From positions 75,740,267 to 75,804,266 of the forward strand of contig NC_063161.1 in NCBI RefSeq assembly GCF_023159225.1: a DNA stretch of 64,000 nucleotides, written 5' to 3'. Positions 22,256 through 34,200 of this stretch are shown here, piece after piece. How positions within the stretch are numbered: position 1 is the stretch's first letter; each line of letters opens with the position of its first letter. The position numbers and the translations under genes are program-made. Source of the stretch: Perognathus longimembris pacificus (Eukaryota > Chordata > Mammalia > Rodentia > Heteromyidae). Below the pieces are notes generated by a model, which was given only the letters and a program-made list of their open reading frames with translations, had not been told where the DNA came from and did not search any database.

Positions 22256-23295
22256 TTTCCACCTATAATCTGATGTCCCAGGCCCATGGATCCTGAGTGG
22301 GAGGAAACAGAGTGAACTGCCACTGAGGGAGAGAATCTGCTGTGTTTACAAGGACCTGGTGAATACAGCGGGCCACCAGGAATCCAGGCAGTGGAGGCTG
22401 CAGCCTGAGCTGATAGAGGACCCTTGATGTTGAAAAGCAAAAGCTTCATGTTACCTAAAAACAGGCGACTTTGAAAGCTGATCCAATTTGAATCTCAAGC
22501 TCCCATGACTTAATTGGGATAACTTCCCCTTTCCAGCCACCAAAGTAAATGTGTTTATATGTGAAGCTCTCTGCAAGCAATGAGCCAGTCTGCATTGTGC
22601 ACATACAGACTTCAAAAAAAAGAACTAGAGTTATATGTTTGCTGCAGTTTCATGCTCTAAGATGTGGTTTGCCTAGTAGGATTTCATTTGGCATGGACTG
22701 TAAATGAGCAAGATGACACAATAAGAGATTCATGGGTGTGTTTGGAGAATGGCTTGGCAAGAAGCTTGCTGCACATATTAGCCTTTAACACAGAATTAGA
22801 CTTTCATCTATAGAAGAAGTCATTGTGGCTGCTTTGTTCTCATTCAGTAGATTGCTAACTTCAACCTTTGCTATATGAAATAGATATACTTTTAGGTTGT
22901 ACAGATAAGAAAAATCTGAGGGAGTATTTTCCATCAATAGTATTTGGGAAAGGGTGTCATGTGAGGAAGCCAAAAGTTTTATTCTGGCCATTTTGTCATT
23001 GTTCTATAAGAATAGTCCAATGTGCCGCTTTATACCAGGTTAGAAACCATCTCTCTCTCAAGGCACAAGTTCTGTGAATCCTTGAATTTCAGCTGCTTTT
23101 ACTCTCAGGGCATCAGATTCTGAGAGGAGGCCATAGCCCTGCAGTGTGGCACAGAGGCCCATGTTCAGAGGAAGGATCAGCTAGCTGGTGGGCATGCTCT
23201 GATGGGAAATGCAGAACTCTGACAATCACCAGTCCCGCGAAGAGGACAAAAGGTTTGGAAGGGACGCAGCGCGCACGTGCGCACGTGTGTGTGTG
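22256..23295. other. Spacer with no recognised feature
   Basis: No exon, RNA gene or repeat recognised. A GT/G run closes it at 23275-23310. Confidence 0.5.
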
Positions 23296-23299
23296 TGTG

Positions 23300-23522
23300 G
23301 GGGGGGGGTGTTGAGGGGTTTGAACTGAGCTGTCACTGAGCTCTTTTGTTCAAGGCTAACACTCTATCACTTTGAGCCACAGCTCCACTTTCAGTTTTCT
23401 GGTGGTTAATTGGATTATACGAATTTGATAGACTTTCCTGTCCTGGGTGGCTTTGAACAGTGATCCTCAGATCTCAACCTTATGAATAGTTAAGACAACA
23501 GGCATGAGCCACCAGTGCCTGA
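23300..23522 (-). mobile_element. 7SL-Geo composite SINE
   Basis: Geo module, then B1-like head ending caggcatgagccaccagtgc, read in reverse. Confidence 0.78.
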
Positions 23523-23712
23523 CTAAATGTTCCTGGGATCTTTCATTGATGGCTAGCACTCTATCATCCAAGTCACAGCTCTCCTGGCCTTATTTGGTAG
23601 TTAATTGGAGATAAGAGTCTCACACACTTTCTCTCCCTGGCTTGAACTGCAATCCTCACATCTCAGCCTCCCAAGTAGCAAAGAATACAGGACTGCACCA
23701 CAGGCTTGGAGT
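23523..23712 (-). mobile_element. 7SL-Geo composite SINE, degraded
   Basis: Second minus-strand copy immediately after the previous one (ggagataagagtctcacaca, ctcagcctcccaagtag). Confidence 0.65.
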
Positions 23713-23912
23713 TCAAACCATTTTTTTTTTTTTTTGTGGGTCAACAATCTGTATTCCCATGAACACCTCTATTTATTGCAATATTCCACTAAAGTATCTA
23801 CAGGAAAGTTCTTATTCTTTTTACATTATATACAGTGGAGGTGGGGGGGCTTACAAGGGCCTGTGACCAGTGGTGGCCAGAGGAAATATTGAGTCTGACT
23901 TCTTATGCAATG

Positions 23913-24124
23913 TTTTTTTTTGGTTTTTTTTTGGCCAGTCCTGGGCCTTGGACTCAGGGCCTGAGCACCATCCCTGGCTTCTTCCCGCTCAAGGCTAGCA
24001 CTCTGCCACCTGAGCCACAGCGCCCCTTCTGATCGTTTTCCATATATGTGGTGCTGGGGAATCGAACCGAGAGCTTCATGTGTAGGAGGCAAGCACTCTT
24101 GCCACTAGGCCATATTCCCAGCCC
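23913..24124 (-). mobile_element. IDL-Geo SINE
   Basis: Full length, flanked by tcttatgcaatg / tcttatgcattg (23901-23912 and 24125-24136). Confidence 0.9.
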
Positions 24125-24390
24125 TCTTATGCATTGCTGATGTGTCTTTTCCTTTGTCCTTTTCTCTAGTCTGTAAATTGTGATTGAATCACTCCTTACA
24201 CTCTGTTCCTTAATGTGGAGTAATACAAAATATATTAAAAGAAACCAATCAAGTTTAGAGGATGGGTAAAATGGAAACAGAGAAGGCATTGGTTTCTAGA
24301 CAAATCCTGAAGTTGCAGGTATATTACATAGTCTTCAATTCTTGCATAATCACCATAAGGGAAAAAAAGGATTAAAATTAAAACTAAAAG

Positions 24391-24602
24391 GGGCTGGGAA
24401 TATGGCCTAGTGGTAAAGTGCTCGCCTGAAGCCCTGGGTTTGATTCCTCAGCACCACATATATAGAAAAAGCCGAAGTGGTGCTGTGGCTCAAGGGGTAG
24501 AGTACTAGCCTTGAGCAAAAAGAAGCCAGGGACAGTGCTCAGGCCCTGAGTTCAGGCCCCAGGACTGACAAAAACAAAACAAAACAAAACAAAAACAAAC
24601 AA
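24391..24602 (+). mobile_element. IDL-Geo SINE
   Basis: Full length with an (AAAAC)n tail and a 17-bp duplication ending attaaaactaaaag (24374-24390 and 24603-24619). Confidence 0.9.
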
Positions 24603-24619
24603 AAAATTAAAACTAAAAG

Positions 24620-26114
24620 CTTTCTCTCCATGTAATATTTTTATCTGTAGCAAAGTCATTCCACTGGACAGTGGCCAATTTTATAACCTAAACATATGAG
24701 CATTTTCATGGAAAAAAGAAACAAGTTTTTCTAATCATTTGTGTGCAATAGATATAGATGAATGAAAAGGCAAATATTAAAACCATGCTATGTCTGAATT
24801 GTATTTTCATGGAGATTATTATCAATAAGCACTGAAGCAAGACTACTTACTATTGAACAGTGATGCTGGTTGGCCTGGGAATTAGAGTGTCAAAGGAAAA
24901 ATTAAATGTAAATGTCCTAAGGAATGATTACAGTAAATCTTTTTTTTCCCATAAAAAAAGTTGTCTTTTTTTCCCTTCCCAAATATTTTTAAATTTTTTT
25001 CTTTTAAAGGTGATATACAGAGGGGTTACATACATAAGTCAGGAAATGGGCACATTTCTTTTTGACCAGTGTCACTACAGTAAATGTTTTGTTTGGTGTA
25101 TTTTTTTAATCAATCTTGGGGCTTGAACTTGGGGCCTGAGCACTGGATTGTTGTTGCTCAAAGTTAGCACTGTACCCCTTGAGCTGGACAAAATGATTCC
25201 AGAGTTGTGTTTAATTGATTTCCTTTGTCAACAGAGGACAGTTGCTAATTTGCATACCAACAGATAGAGATGTATGAATTCATTTGCTTCAGCCAGCTTC
25301 ATAGAAGAGTGATCCTAATTTGAGTGGGATTAAAGGTGTTAGTCATCATATTCCATCTTTGTTCCTGTTTCAGAACTCCTTCCTATTAGTAATCAGGATT
25401 AAAAATGTCAGCAGTGCACAGATAGGGAAATCTACTCCCTTGAGTATGTTGTATTTTAGACAGCAGCTCTTTGATTTTGATTTTTCCCTTTTGCTGAATG
25501 AGAAGGTCACCAGCACTATAACAGAGTGGAAAGATGATTGAGTGCTGGGAAATGGGGGGGGGCGGGGCACTAACTTGTGGTTTCTGAACTCACTGGACCT
25601 CCTTGGAAGTAAATATGGTCCATGATCCCAATGAACTAATTTGTTCTCATTATTTTATACTAAAAGATTTTTTTCCAGTACCTACTGTAAAATTTGTCCT
25701 TGCCAATTCTTTGAACCCACACATTTGAAACATTGGTGTCATTTTCCTGTTTCTGTTTTTTTTCTGTACTTAAGTCATAATCCAATAACTAGAAATTAGA
25801 GGAAGGAATTGTTGCTTATGCCTGTAATCCAAGCTACTGAAAAGACTGATATATGGAATATTATGCTTAAGGATTATTAAGGCCATCTCAGACAAAAAAA
25901 AATCACACTACTGTATCTTAGTAGCTAAACCATATGGTTTATATCTCAGCTTATTCAGAAAAGGTGGGGAAAAGGATTGTGGTCCAAAGTGGCCTAGTCA
26001 TAAACTGTCAATAAACCCATTTCTCTATATGTGACTGTGTATCCAGGTGGTTTTTTGGGGGGTTTGTGCTTTCATCTGTGTCTATGTGTACATACAGATA
26101 TGCTATATATATGT

Positions 26115-26154
<40 letters not shown>

Positions 26155-26170
26155 TCTAGACAAACACTAT
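24620..26170. other. Spacer with old repeat fragments only
   Basis: A short L1 3'UTR piece (about 25000-25090, aaggtgatatacagaggggt, minus) and a Geo fragment (25105-25190) are visible. (TA)n and (GA)n runs occupy 26106-26156. No gene recognised. Confidence 0.55.
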
Positions 26171-26176
26171 GAAGCT

Positions 26177-26370
26177 AGACAAGCAGTGGTGGCTCATGCT
26201 TGTACTTCTAGCTACTCAGGCTGAGATCTGAGAGTCAAGGTTCAAAACCAGACTGATCAGGAAAGTCCATGAGCTTCATCACCACTTAAGTAGTACAGGG
26301 CTATCCTTGCGCTTACATGCTTGGTGAAGTAGCCAGGTTCTAAGTTGAAGCATCGGGACTGGCACTAGAA
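26177..26370 (+). mobile_element. 7SL-Geo composite SINE, degraded
   Basis: Head 'ggtggctcatgcttgtact' and eroded Geo half. Confidence 0.65.
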
Positions 26371-26479
26371 AAAAGTAAGGTTGGCAGCTTGGCACTTATG
26401 TAGTAGTGTCAGCCTAGCAATGGCAAGGCTGTGAGTTCAAACCACAAAAACAAACAAACATACAAAAAACCTAGGCTGG

Positions 26480-27787
26480 AACTGATATTTGACAAAGGAG
26501 CTAAAGACATACAATGGAATAAACATAGCCTCTTCAACTACTGGTGCTGGGAGAACTGGGCAGCCATATGCAGAAAGCTCAAAGTAGACCCAAGCCTATC
26601 ACCATGCACCAAGATCAACTCAAAATGGATCAAGGACCTCAATATCAGACCTGAATCCTTGAAACTACTGAAGGACAGAGTAGGAAAGACGCTAGAACTT
26701 ATAGGTACAGGAAGGAACTTCCTGAATAGAGTCCCAGGGGCACAACAAATAGGGGAAAGACTCGACAAATGGGACTACTACAAATTAAAAAGTTTCTGCA
26801 CAGCTAAGGACATAGCCACCAAAATAGAAAGACAGCCAACGATATGGGAAAGGATATTTACCAGCACAGCAACAGACAAAGGCCTGATATCTGTCATCTA
26901 CAGAGAACTCAAAAAACTAAGTCCCTCCAAGCCCAATAAACCTATTAGGAAATGGGCAAAAGAGCTAAAGAGAGACTTCACAAGAGAAGATATAAAAATG
27001 GCAAAGAAACTCATGAGGAAATGCTCAACATCCCTGATAGTAAAGGAAATGCAAATAAAAACAACCCTGAGATACCACCTCACCCGTTAGAATGGCCTAT
27101 ACTCTGAACTCAGGAAACAACAAATGCTGGAGGGGGTGTGGGGAAAGAGGAACCCTTCTCCATTGTTGGTGGGAGTGCAAATTAGTACAACCACTTTGGA
27201 GAACAGTATGGAGGTTTCTCAAAAAGCTCAATATAGACCTACCCTATGACCCAGCCATACCACTCCTAGGCATCTATCCTAAACAGCAAAACCTAAGATA
27301 TCAAAAAGACATTTGTACTTCCATGTTTATCACGGCACAATTCACAATAGCCAAAATATGGAAACAACCCAGATGCCCCTCCACAGACGAATGGATCCAA
27401 AAAATATGGTACCTACACACAATGGAATACTACATAGCGATTAGGAATGGTGAAATATTGTTATTCACAGGGAAATGGTCAGAACTTGAACAAATAATGT
27501 TGAGTGAGACAAGCCTAGAACACAGAAAACAAAGGGGCATGATCTCCCTGATATATGACTGTTAACAAAGGGAGACGGAGAGACAGTAGAGACCAAGTCT
27601 GTGAATACATTGATACATTGTATATTGTATATATGTCTACCTGACCTAGAGAAGGGATAGAAAAACAGGACGTAAGATATCACAAGAAATGTACACACTG
27701 CCCTACTATGTAACTGTACAATTTTTGCACAACACCTTGTAAAAAAATTTTGTGTTCAATTAATAAACACACAAACAAACAAAAAAC
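26480..27787 (+). mobile_element. 5'-truncated L1, fairly young
   Basis: Starts in the ORF2 C-terminal third and runs through 3'UTR and tail. Flanked by an exact 11-bp duplication acctaggctgg (26469-26479 and 27788-27798). The ORF2 part is open from the truncation to 27090, where one small deletion (cacccgttag) shifts the frame; it then continues to 27565 ([20 protein letters not shown]). The 3'UTR lacks an internal segment present in the related copies at 9.7 and 40.6 kb. Confidence 0.9.
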
Positions 27788-27991
27788 ACCTAGGCTGGGT
27801 GTGGAGGTACAGGCCTATAATCCCAGTGAGGTTGGAAGTAGTCAGAGGATAGACCCCAGGAAAAGTTAGGCCTTACCAGAAAAATAAAGCAAAAAGGGTG
27901 TAGGCATGGTTCAAGTATCAGATGCTTCAAGCCCCATTACTTCTCACCTCCCAAAATAAATATGTCAAGGAACTGTATGGTGAAAATGGCA

Positions 27992-28201
27992 TTTTTGTTT
28001 TTGTTTTTTGGCCAGTCCTGGGCCTTGGACTCAGGGCCTGAGCACAATCCCTGGCTTCCTTTTGCTCAAGGCTAGCACTCTGCCACTTGAGCCACAGCGC
28101 CACTTCTGGCCGTTTTCTGTATATGTGGTGCTGGGGAATCGAACCCAGGGCCTCATGTATACGAAGCAAGCTCTCTTGCCACTAGGCCATATGCCCAGCC
28201 C
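27992..28201 (-). mobile_element. IDL-Geo SINE, recent
   Basis: Full length with a perfect 16-bp duplication, tgaaaatggcattttt (27981-27996 and 28202-28217). Confidence 0.93.
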
Positions 28202-28495
28202 TGAAAATGGCATTTTTCATTTTTGTACTCTTTTACACTTTTGTAGGGAGAACATATTGTGTCTTCAATTTTAAAAAAATTGACGAAAGGCAACCTAGCA
28301 CAAAATGCAATGATGACCATACCAAGACTCAAAATCAGAATGGAAACTATTCAGAGATAAATCATGCTCTTCAGGGGAAGATTCTGAGGAACTCTAGCCC
28401 ATGCTAAATGTGGGATGGACTCCATCTATAAGGAATCTTCCATGGTCCCAGCACATCTTTAGATTTCTTGTTTGAAAGTTCAAGAAGGCCTTGAG

Positions 28496-28709
28496 GGGCT
28501 GGGGATATAGCCTAGTGGCAAGAGTGCCTGCCTCGGATACACGAGGCCCTAGGTTCGATTCCCCAGCACCACATATACAGAAAACGGCCAGAAGCGGCGC
28601 TGTGGCTCAAGTGGCAGAGTGCTAGCCTTGAGCGGGAAGAAGCCAGGGACAGTGCTCAGGCCCTGAGTCCAAGGCCCAGGACTGGCCAAAAAAAAAAAAA
28701 AAAAAAAAG
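28496..28709 (+). mobile_element. IDL-Geo SINE, recent
   Basis: Clean full-length copy with a long pure A tail and a perfect 14-bp duplication, aagaaggccttgag (28482-28495 and 28710-28723). It serves as a near-consensus reference: the ID half has A and B boxes (cctagtggcaagagtgcc, ggttcgattcc); the Geo half has tggctcaagtggcagag. Confidence 0.95.
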
Positions 28710-28723
28710 AAGAAGGCCTTGAG

Positions 28724-29400
28724 TATAATGCATTCAGAAAGTTGGTTTACAGTTTGGTAAAGTTCTAGGTTCCTCTCTCTTCCTCAGGAAAAAGAAAGGG
28801 AAAACAAGAAGCCAGGTTGGGTAGCAAAGCCAAAAATAAGATAAAGGCTTGGAGGCCAGTTGTTTGAAGATCAGATATTTTTTCCCCCTCAAAAGGCCAG
28901 GCCTGGCTCAGATTTTCAGAAACATCAAGAATACACCGTCGTTGTCAGTGGCTTCTAAGGCATTCAGAACAAAGCAACACTCCACCGAGACCTTCTCAGT
29001 GCTATGTTTGGAAATACAAGTCTGGCTATCATCAAAATAGCCTTCCTTTTTATTTTTAAGGCTTATGGCCAAGCACTGGTCACTACCCTTCCCTCACCCT
29101 GCCGGGGGTGGTGTTTCACAGAGCTGCATGTGTACAAGAGGTGCAAGAGCATGCGCGGGAAGATTCTGGATAGGTTAAGGGAAATCCCAACCGTGTGCAG
29201 GCTGCATGCGAACTCTGCCCACCGTGAAGACACAATCAATATTTGAGTATCTTAAGCGCAGACGCTCCTGAGGCCTGGGACCCCCTTGGACTAAACTCAG
29301 CAGGTGTGGTGATGCCTACTCCTAATCCCAGCACTAGGGAGACTGAGGCTGGAAGGACCTCAAATTCCGGGGCACTTTGGATTACATAGATTCCCGTTTT
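28724..29400. other. Region upstream of the ZDHHC4 promoter
   Basis: No gene recognised. Ends in a B1-like fragment (29300-29390) and the CA array. Confidence 0.45.

Positions 29401-29404
<4 letters not shown>

Positions 29405-29468
<64 letters not shown>
29405..29468. repeat. (CA)32 microsatellite
   Basis: Sixty-four uninterrupted bases of CA about 90 bases upstream of the ZDHHC4 promoter motifs. Able in principle to form Z-DNA. Confidence 0.97.
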
Positions 29469-29469
<1 letters not shown>

Positions 29470-29539
29470 CCAAAAAACAAAAACCCAAACCAAACAACAC
29501 AAACATGTACGTACGGCGGAACAACAAAAACCTAGCCAA

Positions 29540-29720
29540 CTCCCGGGCCACCTACACGTACTTCCGCCGGAAGGGCTGCGTGCTGCGGGCGCGGAGATGA
29601 CGTCACACGCGCGCGCCGGAACTCTCGGCGGGTCCTGGAGGCGCTGGCTCCGTGCTGGGGGCGGTTGGCGGATCTGTGGGTAAGGCCTTCGCCGCCCGGG
29701 GCTGTCCGCGTTCTCCGTGC
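29540..29720 (+). promoter_or_regulatory. ZDHHC4 CpG promoter with CRE and ETS sites, and non-coding exon 1
   Basis: GC- and CpG-rich patch. A perfect CRE (TGACGTCA, 29598-29605) and a palindromic double ETS core (CTTCCGCCGGAAG, 29561-29573) stand just before a probable first exon ending at 29679 (CTGTGG|gtaagg). No TATA box. The motif set is typical of broadly expressed genes. Exon 1 would be non-coding, since the ZDHHC4 start codon is in the next exon. The exact start of transcription is not determinable. Confidence 0.7.
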
Positions 29721-31253
29721 GAACCTATCTTGCTGTGGCCGCGGTGCTACCGGTTTGCACGCCCCGGAGTCCTACAGATCCGCCCCACTCCTCCGAGCCT
29801 GCGGTACATTTGCCTCCTGTGTCTCCTCCACTGTTCGCCCTAGCTGCCGCGTCTCCCTGTGTCCCCCACCAAGCTGCTGCACCCCGTCTCCAGTTTTTCC
29901 AGGAGGAAAGCTCTGGTCATGCCCAGATAAAGAGTAGCCTGGGCCGGTCCACGGGTCCCAGGATGGGTGGTCATGGATTAGGATGAGGACAGGTTTGGGG
30001 AGATTAGACCCGAGGCTACCAGGCATATTTCCATCCGTTAGCTGTTCCTCAAGAAATCCTAGGACTATTCACGCTACGGGGGTCCACGTGTCCCTACTCC
30101 TGGGGATGTAGTTCATTGACAGTGCTTGTTTCACACTCAAGGCCTTGAGTTCAACCTCCAGCACCATAAGAAAACAAGACCCCCTTACTTCCATATCCTT
30201 TTCCGCAATGCAGTTCACTGAGAACTCCGGTCATAGTGCGTGTTAAACGAATCTGTCTCTGCACCAGATCCAGCCTCCTGGTGGAACCATGTCTCCTGCA
30301 GCCAGGGGTGTGCCAGGTACACTTCGCCGCCCAAGAGGAGCTGCTTTGAATTCTCAATGACTATTGGCCAGAGGAATGCTAGAGCTGCGGGCTGAAAATG
30401 TATCCAACCTAGAGGAAGATGTAGGCGGGAGAGCTTGCATCCCTTTGTGAGAATCGCTGCTCGTAGTATTGAGTCATGAATATTTTCTACTTTTATTATC
30501 TCAGTTGGAATTCGGACACCGTAGTCTATCCGCTGAGGTCCGCTGTAACCATTTCTGGTTTCTTAACCCAGACCTAGGTATTAACTCTGATTCTCCTGAA
30601 TCATTCCTTTCACTTGTGGCCCCTGGCCAGGAGAGAGGCTTCATAGCTTCCTTAATCCTATAGCTAATCCTGTGTGGCTAATCCTGTATTCATGGCCTCT
30701 GACTGTCTAAAGGAAGTGCTTGCCCCAATGAGGCCAGCAGGTCCTTTTTTATTTTCTTTTTATTTAAGGCAGGGTCTTGCTACCTAGCCCAGACTAGCCT
30801 AGAACTTTCTGTGTACACCATGCTGCCCTCAAACTCCCAATCTTCCTTCCTCACCCACTTGAGTGCTAGGGTTATGGTTTGCACCACCATGTTCAGTTGA
30901 GGGCAGCAGATTCTTTTGAATCCTTTCTGTATCAGTGTGTGGGGGACTATATTTAAGGATGTAAAAGATATGTTACTGTGGATTCATTTCCTTCCTTATT
31001 TTATCTTGGAATTTACAGGCAGGAGATGCCCCAAAGGCAGACCATAGAGTTCATCTTGAAAGAGAACTCAGAACCATCTCCAAGGCCTGGCTGAGAAACA
31101 GTTGGGCCCTGTGGTATGTGCCTGAGGGTCAATCATTTCTGATTCAGAAGCTGTTGAGAGAATTGTCAAAGAATATGTGCCATAGAAGTAATGCCTTAGT
31201 AAATGCTATCATTTTATTGAGCAGTGCTACATATGGGTTCTGTTCTTTTGCAG
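29680..31253 (+). other. ZDHHC4 intron 1
   Basis: Donor gtaagg, acceptor tgttcttttgcag. Contains an ID-like monomer (30098-30180) and a 7SL/B1-like monomer (30750-30895, minus). An alternative untranslated exon after 'tttacag' at 31018 is possible. Confidence 0.55.
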
Positions 31254-31262
31254 TCTCCCAGG

Positions 31263-34200
31263 ATGGACTTCTTGTTTCTTTTCTTGTGGTACCTGGCATC
31301 AATACTGATTACTGTAATTATGATCTGCATCTGCTCAAAAACTCCTCGTTTGAAAGGCCTGGCCCAGGAAGGTGCACAGGTAACAATAATCCTTAGATAC
31401 CACTGAATTTATTAATGTAAAAGACTCACCCAGTAAGACAAAAAAGAGCACTGGGCACTGATGGCTCATGCCTGGAATCATAGCTACTCAGGAAGCTGAG
31501 ATCTGAGGATCACAGTTTGAAGTCAGCCCAGGCAAATAAGTCTTATCTCCAACAACAACAACAACAAAAAAAAACCCAAAACAAAAAAGGGCTTAATTAT
31601 TTAGAGGTGATGTCTCACTGACTGTGTTTCTAAGGCTGGCCTCAAACCTTTGACCCTCCTGCCTCAGTGCTGGGATTTTAGGCTAGTACCACCATGCCTG
31701 GCTAAATGATCCCATTTAAATTCATTGGCTTACTTAAGTAGTCTTTCATTTATGGCAGTTGTGGAATATTTGATGTTTGTGTTATTACAGTTAGTGGAAA
31801 TTTGGAAAGTTTGCATTCTTGAGATCAGCTCTTTAGCTCCCTGGACATGGTGTCTAAAATTGGATAGGATGTGACCAGCTGGGTGCTGGGTACAGGTGGC
31901 TCATGGCTGTAATCCTAGGTACTCAGGAGGCTGAAATCTGAGGATCGTGGTTCAAAGCCAGCCAGGGCAGGAAAATTCATGAGACTCTTATCTCCAATTA
32001 TCCACCAGAAAACCAGAAGTAGCACTGTGGCTTCAAGTGGTAGAGCACTAGCCTTGAGCAGTAGAGCTCAGGGACAGTGCTCAGGCCCAGAGTTCAAGCC
32101 ACACAACTGACCAAAAAAAAAAAAAAGTATGTGATCATTGTCTGGAAGTGCTTGAGGTTGAAATTGGGGGGAGATGGGAGTAGAAAGCTGAGTATTGGGC
32201 TGCTCAACTTCCTCCAGGGGTTAGGCCGCAAAATTGGAGCAAGCAATCCATGGGAAAAGATTAACATGGTTTTCTGTTAAATTTTTATTGAATAGGTTCT
32301 CTATCCATTTAGTTTCTTTCTTTTTTCTTTTTCCTTTTTCCTTTTGCCAGTCCTGGTCCTTGGACTCAGGGCCTGAGCACTGTCTCTGGCTTCTCTTTGC
32401 TCAAGGCTAGCACTCTGCCACTTGAGCCACAGCACCACTTCTGGCCGTTTTCTATATCTGTGGTGCTGGGGAATTGAACCCAGGGCTTCATGTATATGAG
32501 TCAAGCACTCTTGCCACTAGGCCATGTTCCCAGCCCTCCTTTTAGTTTCTCTCTGTTCTTTTTCTTTTGTTGGTCATCAGACTTGAACTCAGGGTCTGGG
32601 CACTGGCCCTGAGCTCTTGCTTTACCATTTTGAGCCACAGCTCCACTTCTGGTTTTGTGGCTCTTGTAATTAATTTATATCCAATTTGTGTGGCAAAGTG
32701 TCCTGTGACTCCCTGAATCTTGATTTTTCATTCTCAGGTCCCCAGAGTAACTCAGTCTCTAACAGGGTAATACCCTGTTGTTGGCCTATGAAATAAGGGG
32801 AGCGACACAATGACTTTCTTCACCACAGCTAGCCCTCATCCCAGAGGAGTCGCTGTCTCATAGATGGCTTTGCTTGGGACTAAGGTTTGCAGGATGTGTG
32901 GGCTTTTCCTGCAGTGAGAATTGGCAATCCATCCATTGCCAAGACTATGTCCTGCCATGCAATAAAGTCTTTAGCATCTTTGCCCACTTCGGAGTTGCCA
33001 GGGATGGGTTTGGAGCTCCTTGATGCTTCTCTTCTGCTGGATTTGACTTTGTGATTTGCTCACCACCTCCTTTGTGGGTCTTGGTTCCATTCCCACACTT
33101 TCCTCTCTCCAGAATCTCTCCTGTATTACCAGAGTGTTCTCATTCAGGGAGTGAAAATGGAAGATACTTCTAATGTGCCACCTTGCCCCAGTTCTGAGGA
33201 GGGTAACTTAGGAGGGATCTGGATTAATATCCACTAGGCCTTGACTGTGAGGCCAAACTCAGCAAAGGGGAAGGAGAGCAGCCTTCACATCAGCATCGCC
33301 TGAGCATCTTCTTGCCTGCTTTTCTCCTCACACCTTGATAGTGTCACTTTTGGGGTTTGGATATAAGTGGAGGAGCTGGCCTCAAGATGGGCCAGTAGGT
33401 GGACATCTTTGTTCTTTACTTTCTTCACTCTCTCTGCCCATATATGGACAGAATTTACATTCATGACAGTGCCAGCTGGGTGTGAAGATCTAATTTGTTT
33501 GGGAGTGAGGAGAATAAGAGGTAGAACTGAGCTTTTTCTTTTATTTCAGCTATGTTCCTGTGTGTTCCCAAAGTGCCTTCAGAGAGCCACACAGAGATTT
33601 CTCCATTACCTCTTCCATACACGGTACTTAAGTGTTCAGAGTTCAAGCATGATCTTCTTTTCTCTTGATTACTATTTGTTGTTGCTCATAGCTTTAGGAA
33701 GCTCCTGTGATTTCCAGTGTAATGAGGGAGAGGGTGCTAGCAGGGGTGGGGACCCTGGGCTTGGGACCTATATTCAACTCACAGCCAATCTGCCATTGGT
33801 CTCTGGGTTTTGAAATGCCTACTTTTTTTTCCTTTTTCTTTTTGGAACTTGAACTCAGACTAGATGCTGTCCCTAAGCTTTTGTGCTCAAGGCTAGTACT
33901 CTTGGAGTTATGAGTCTCACAGATTTTCTTGCCTGAGCTGACTTTGAACCTTAATCCTCAGATCTCAGGCTCCTGGTAGCTAGGATTACAGACATGAGCC
34001 ACTGGCATCCTACTTGAAATGCCTACTTTTAAAACGGAGATATTTAAAGAATGGGAAAGGATTGAGATATATGCTGTAACATGCCTGTGAAGTGTTTCAC
34101 TGGTTTCTTATTTACTCCTTAGTAGCAGTGGTTGCCTTGGTTATATTATTTTGTGTACTTCCTTCATGGGGGTGGGCCTGGGAATAAGTGGCCCTGTGCT

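Noticed and set aside
26431..27565. Possible active L1
   Set aside because: The element is 5'-truncated, lacks the endonuclease and most of the reverse transcriptase domain, and carries a frameshift at about 27090.
28496..28709. tRNA genes suggested by A and B boxes in the ID-like halves
   Set aside because: No tRNA cloverleaf with anticodon arm is intact; these are SINE promoters followed by Geo sequence and A tails.
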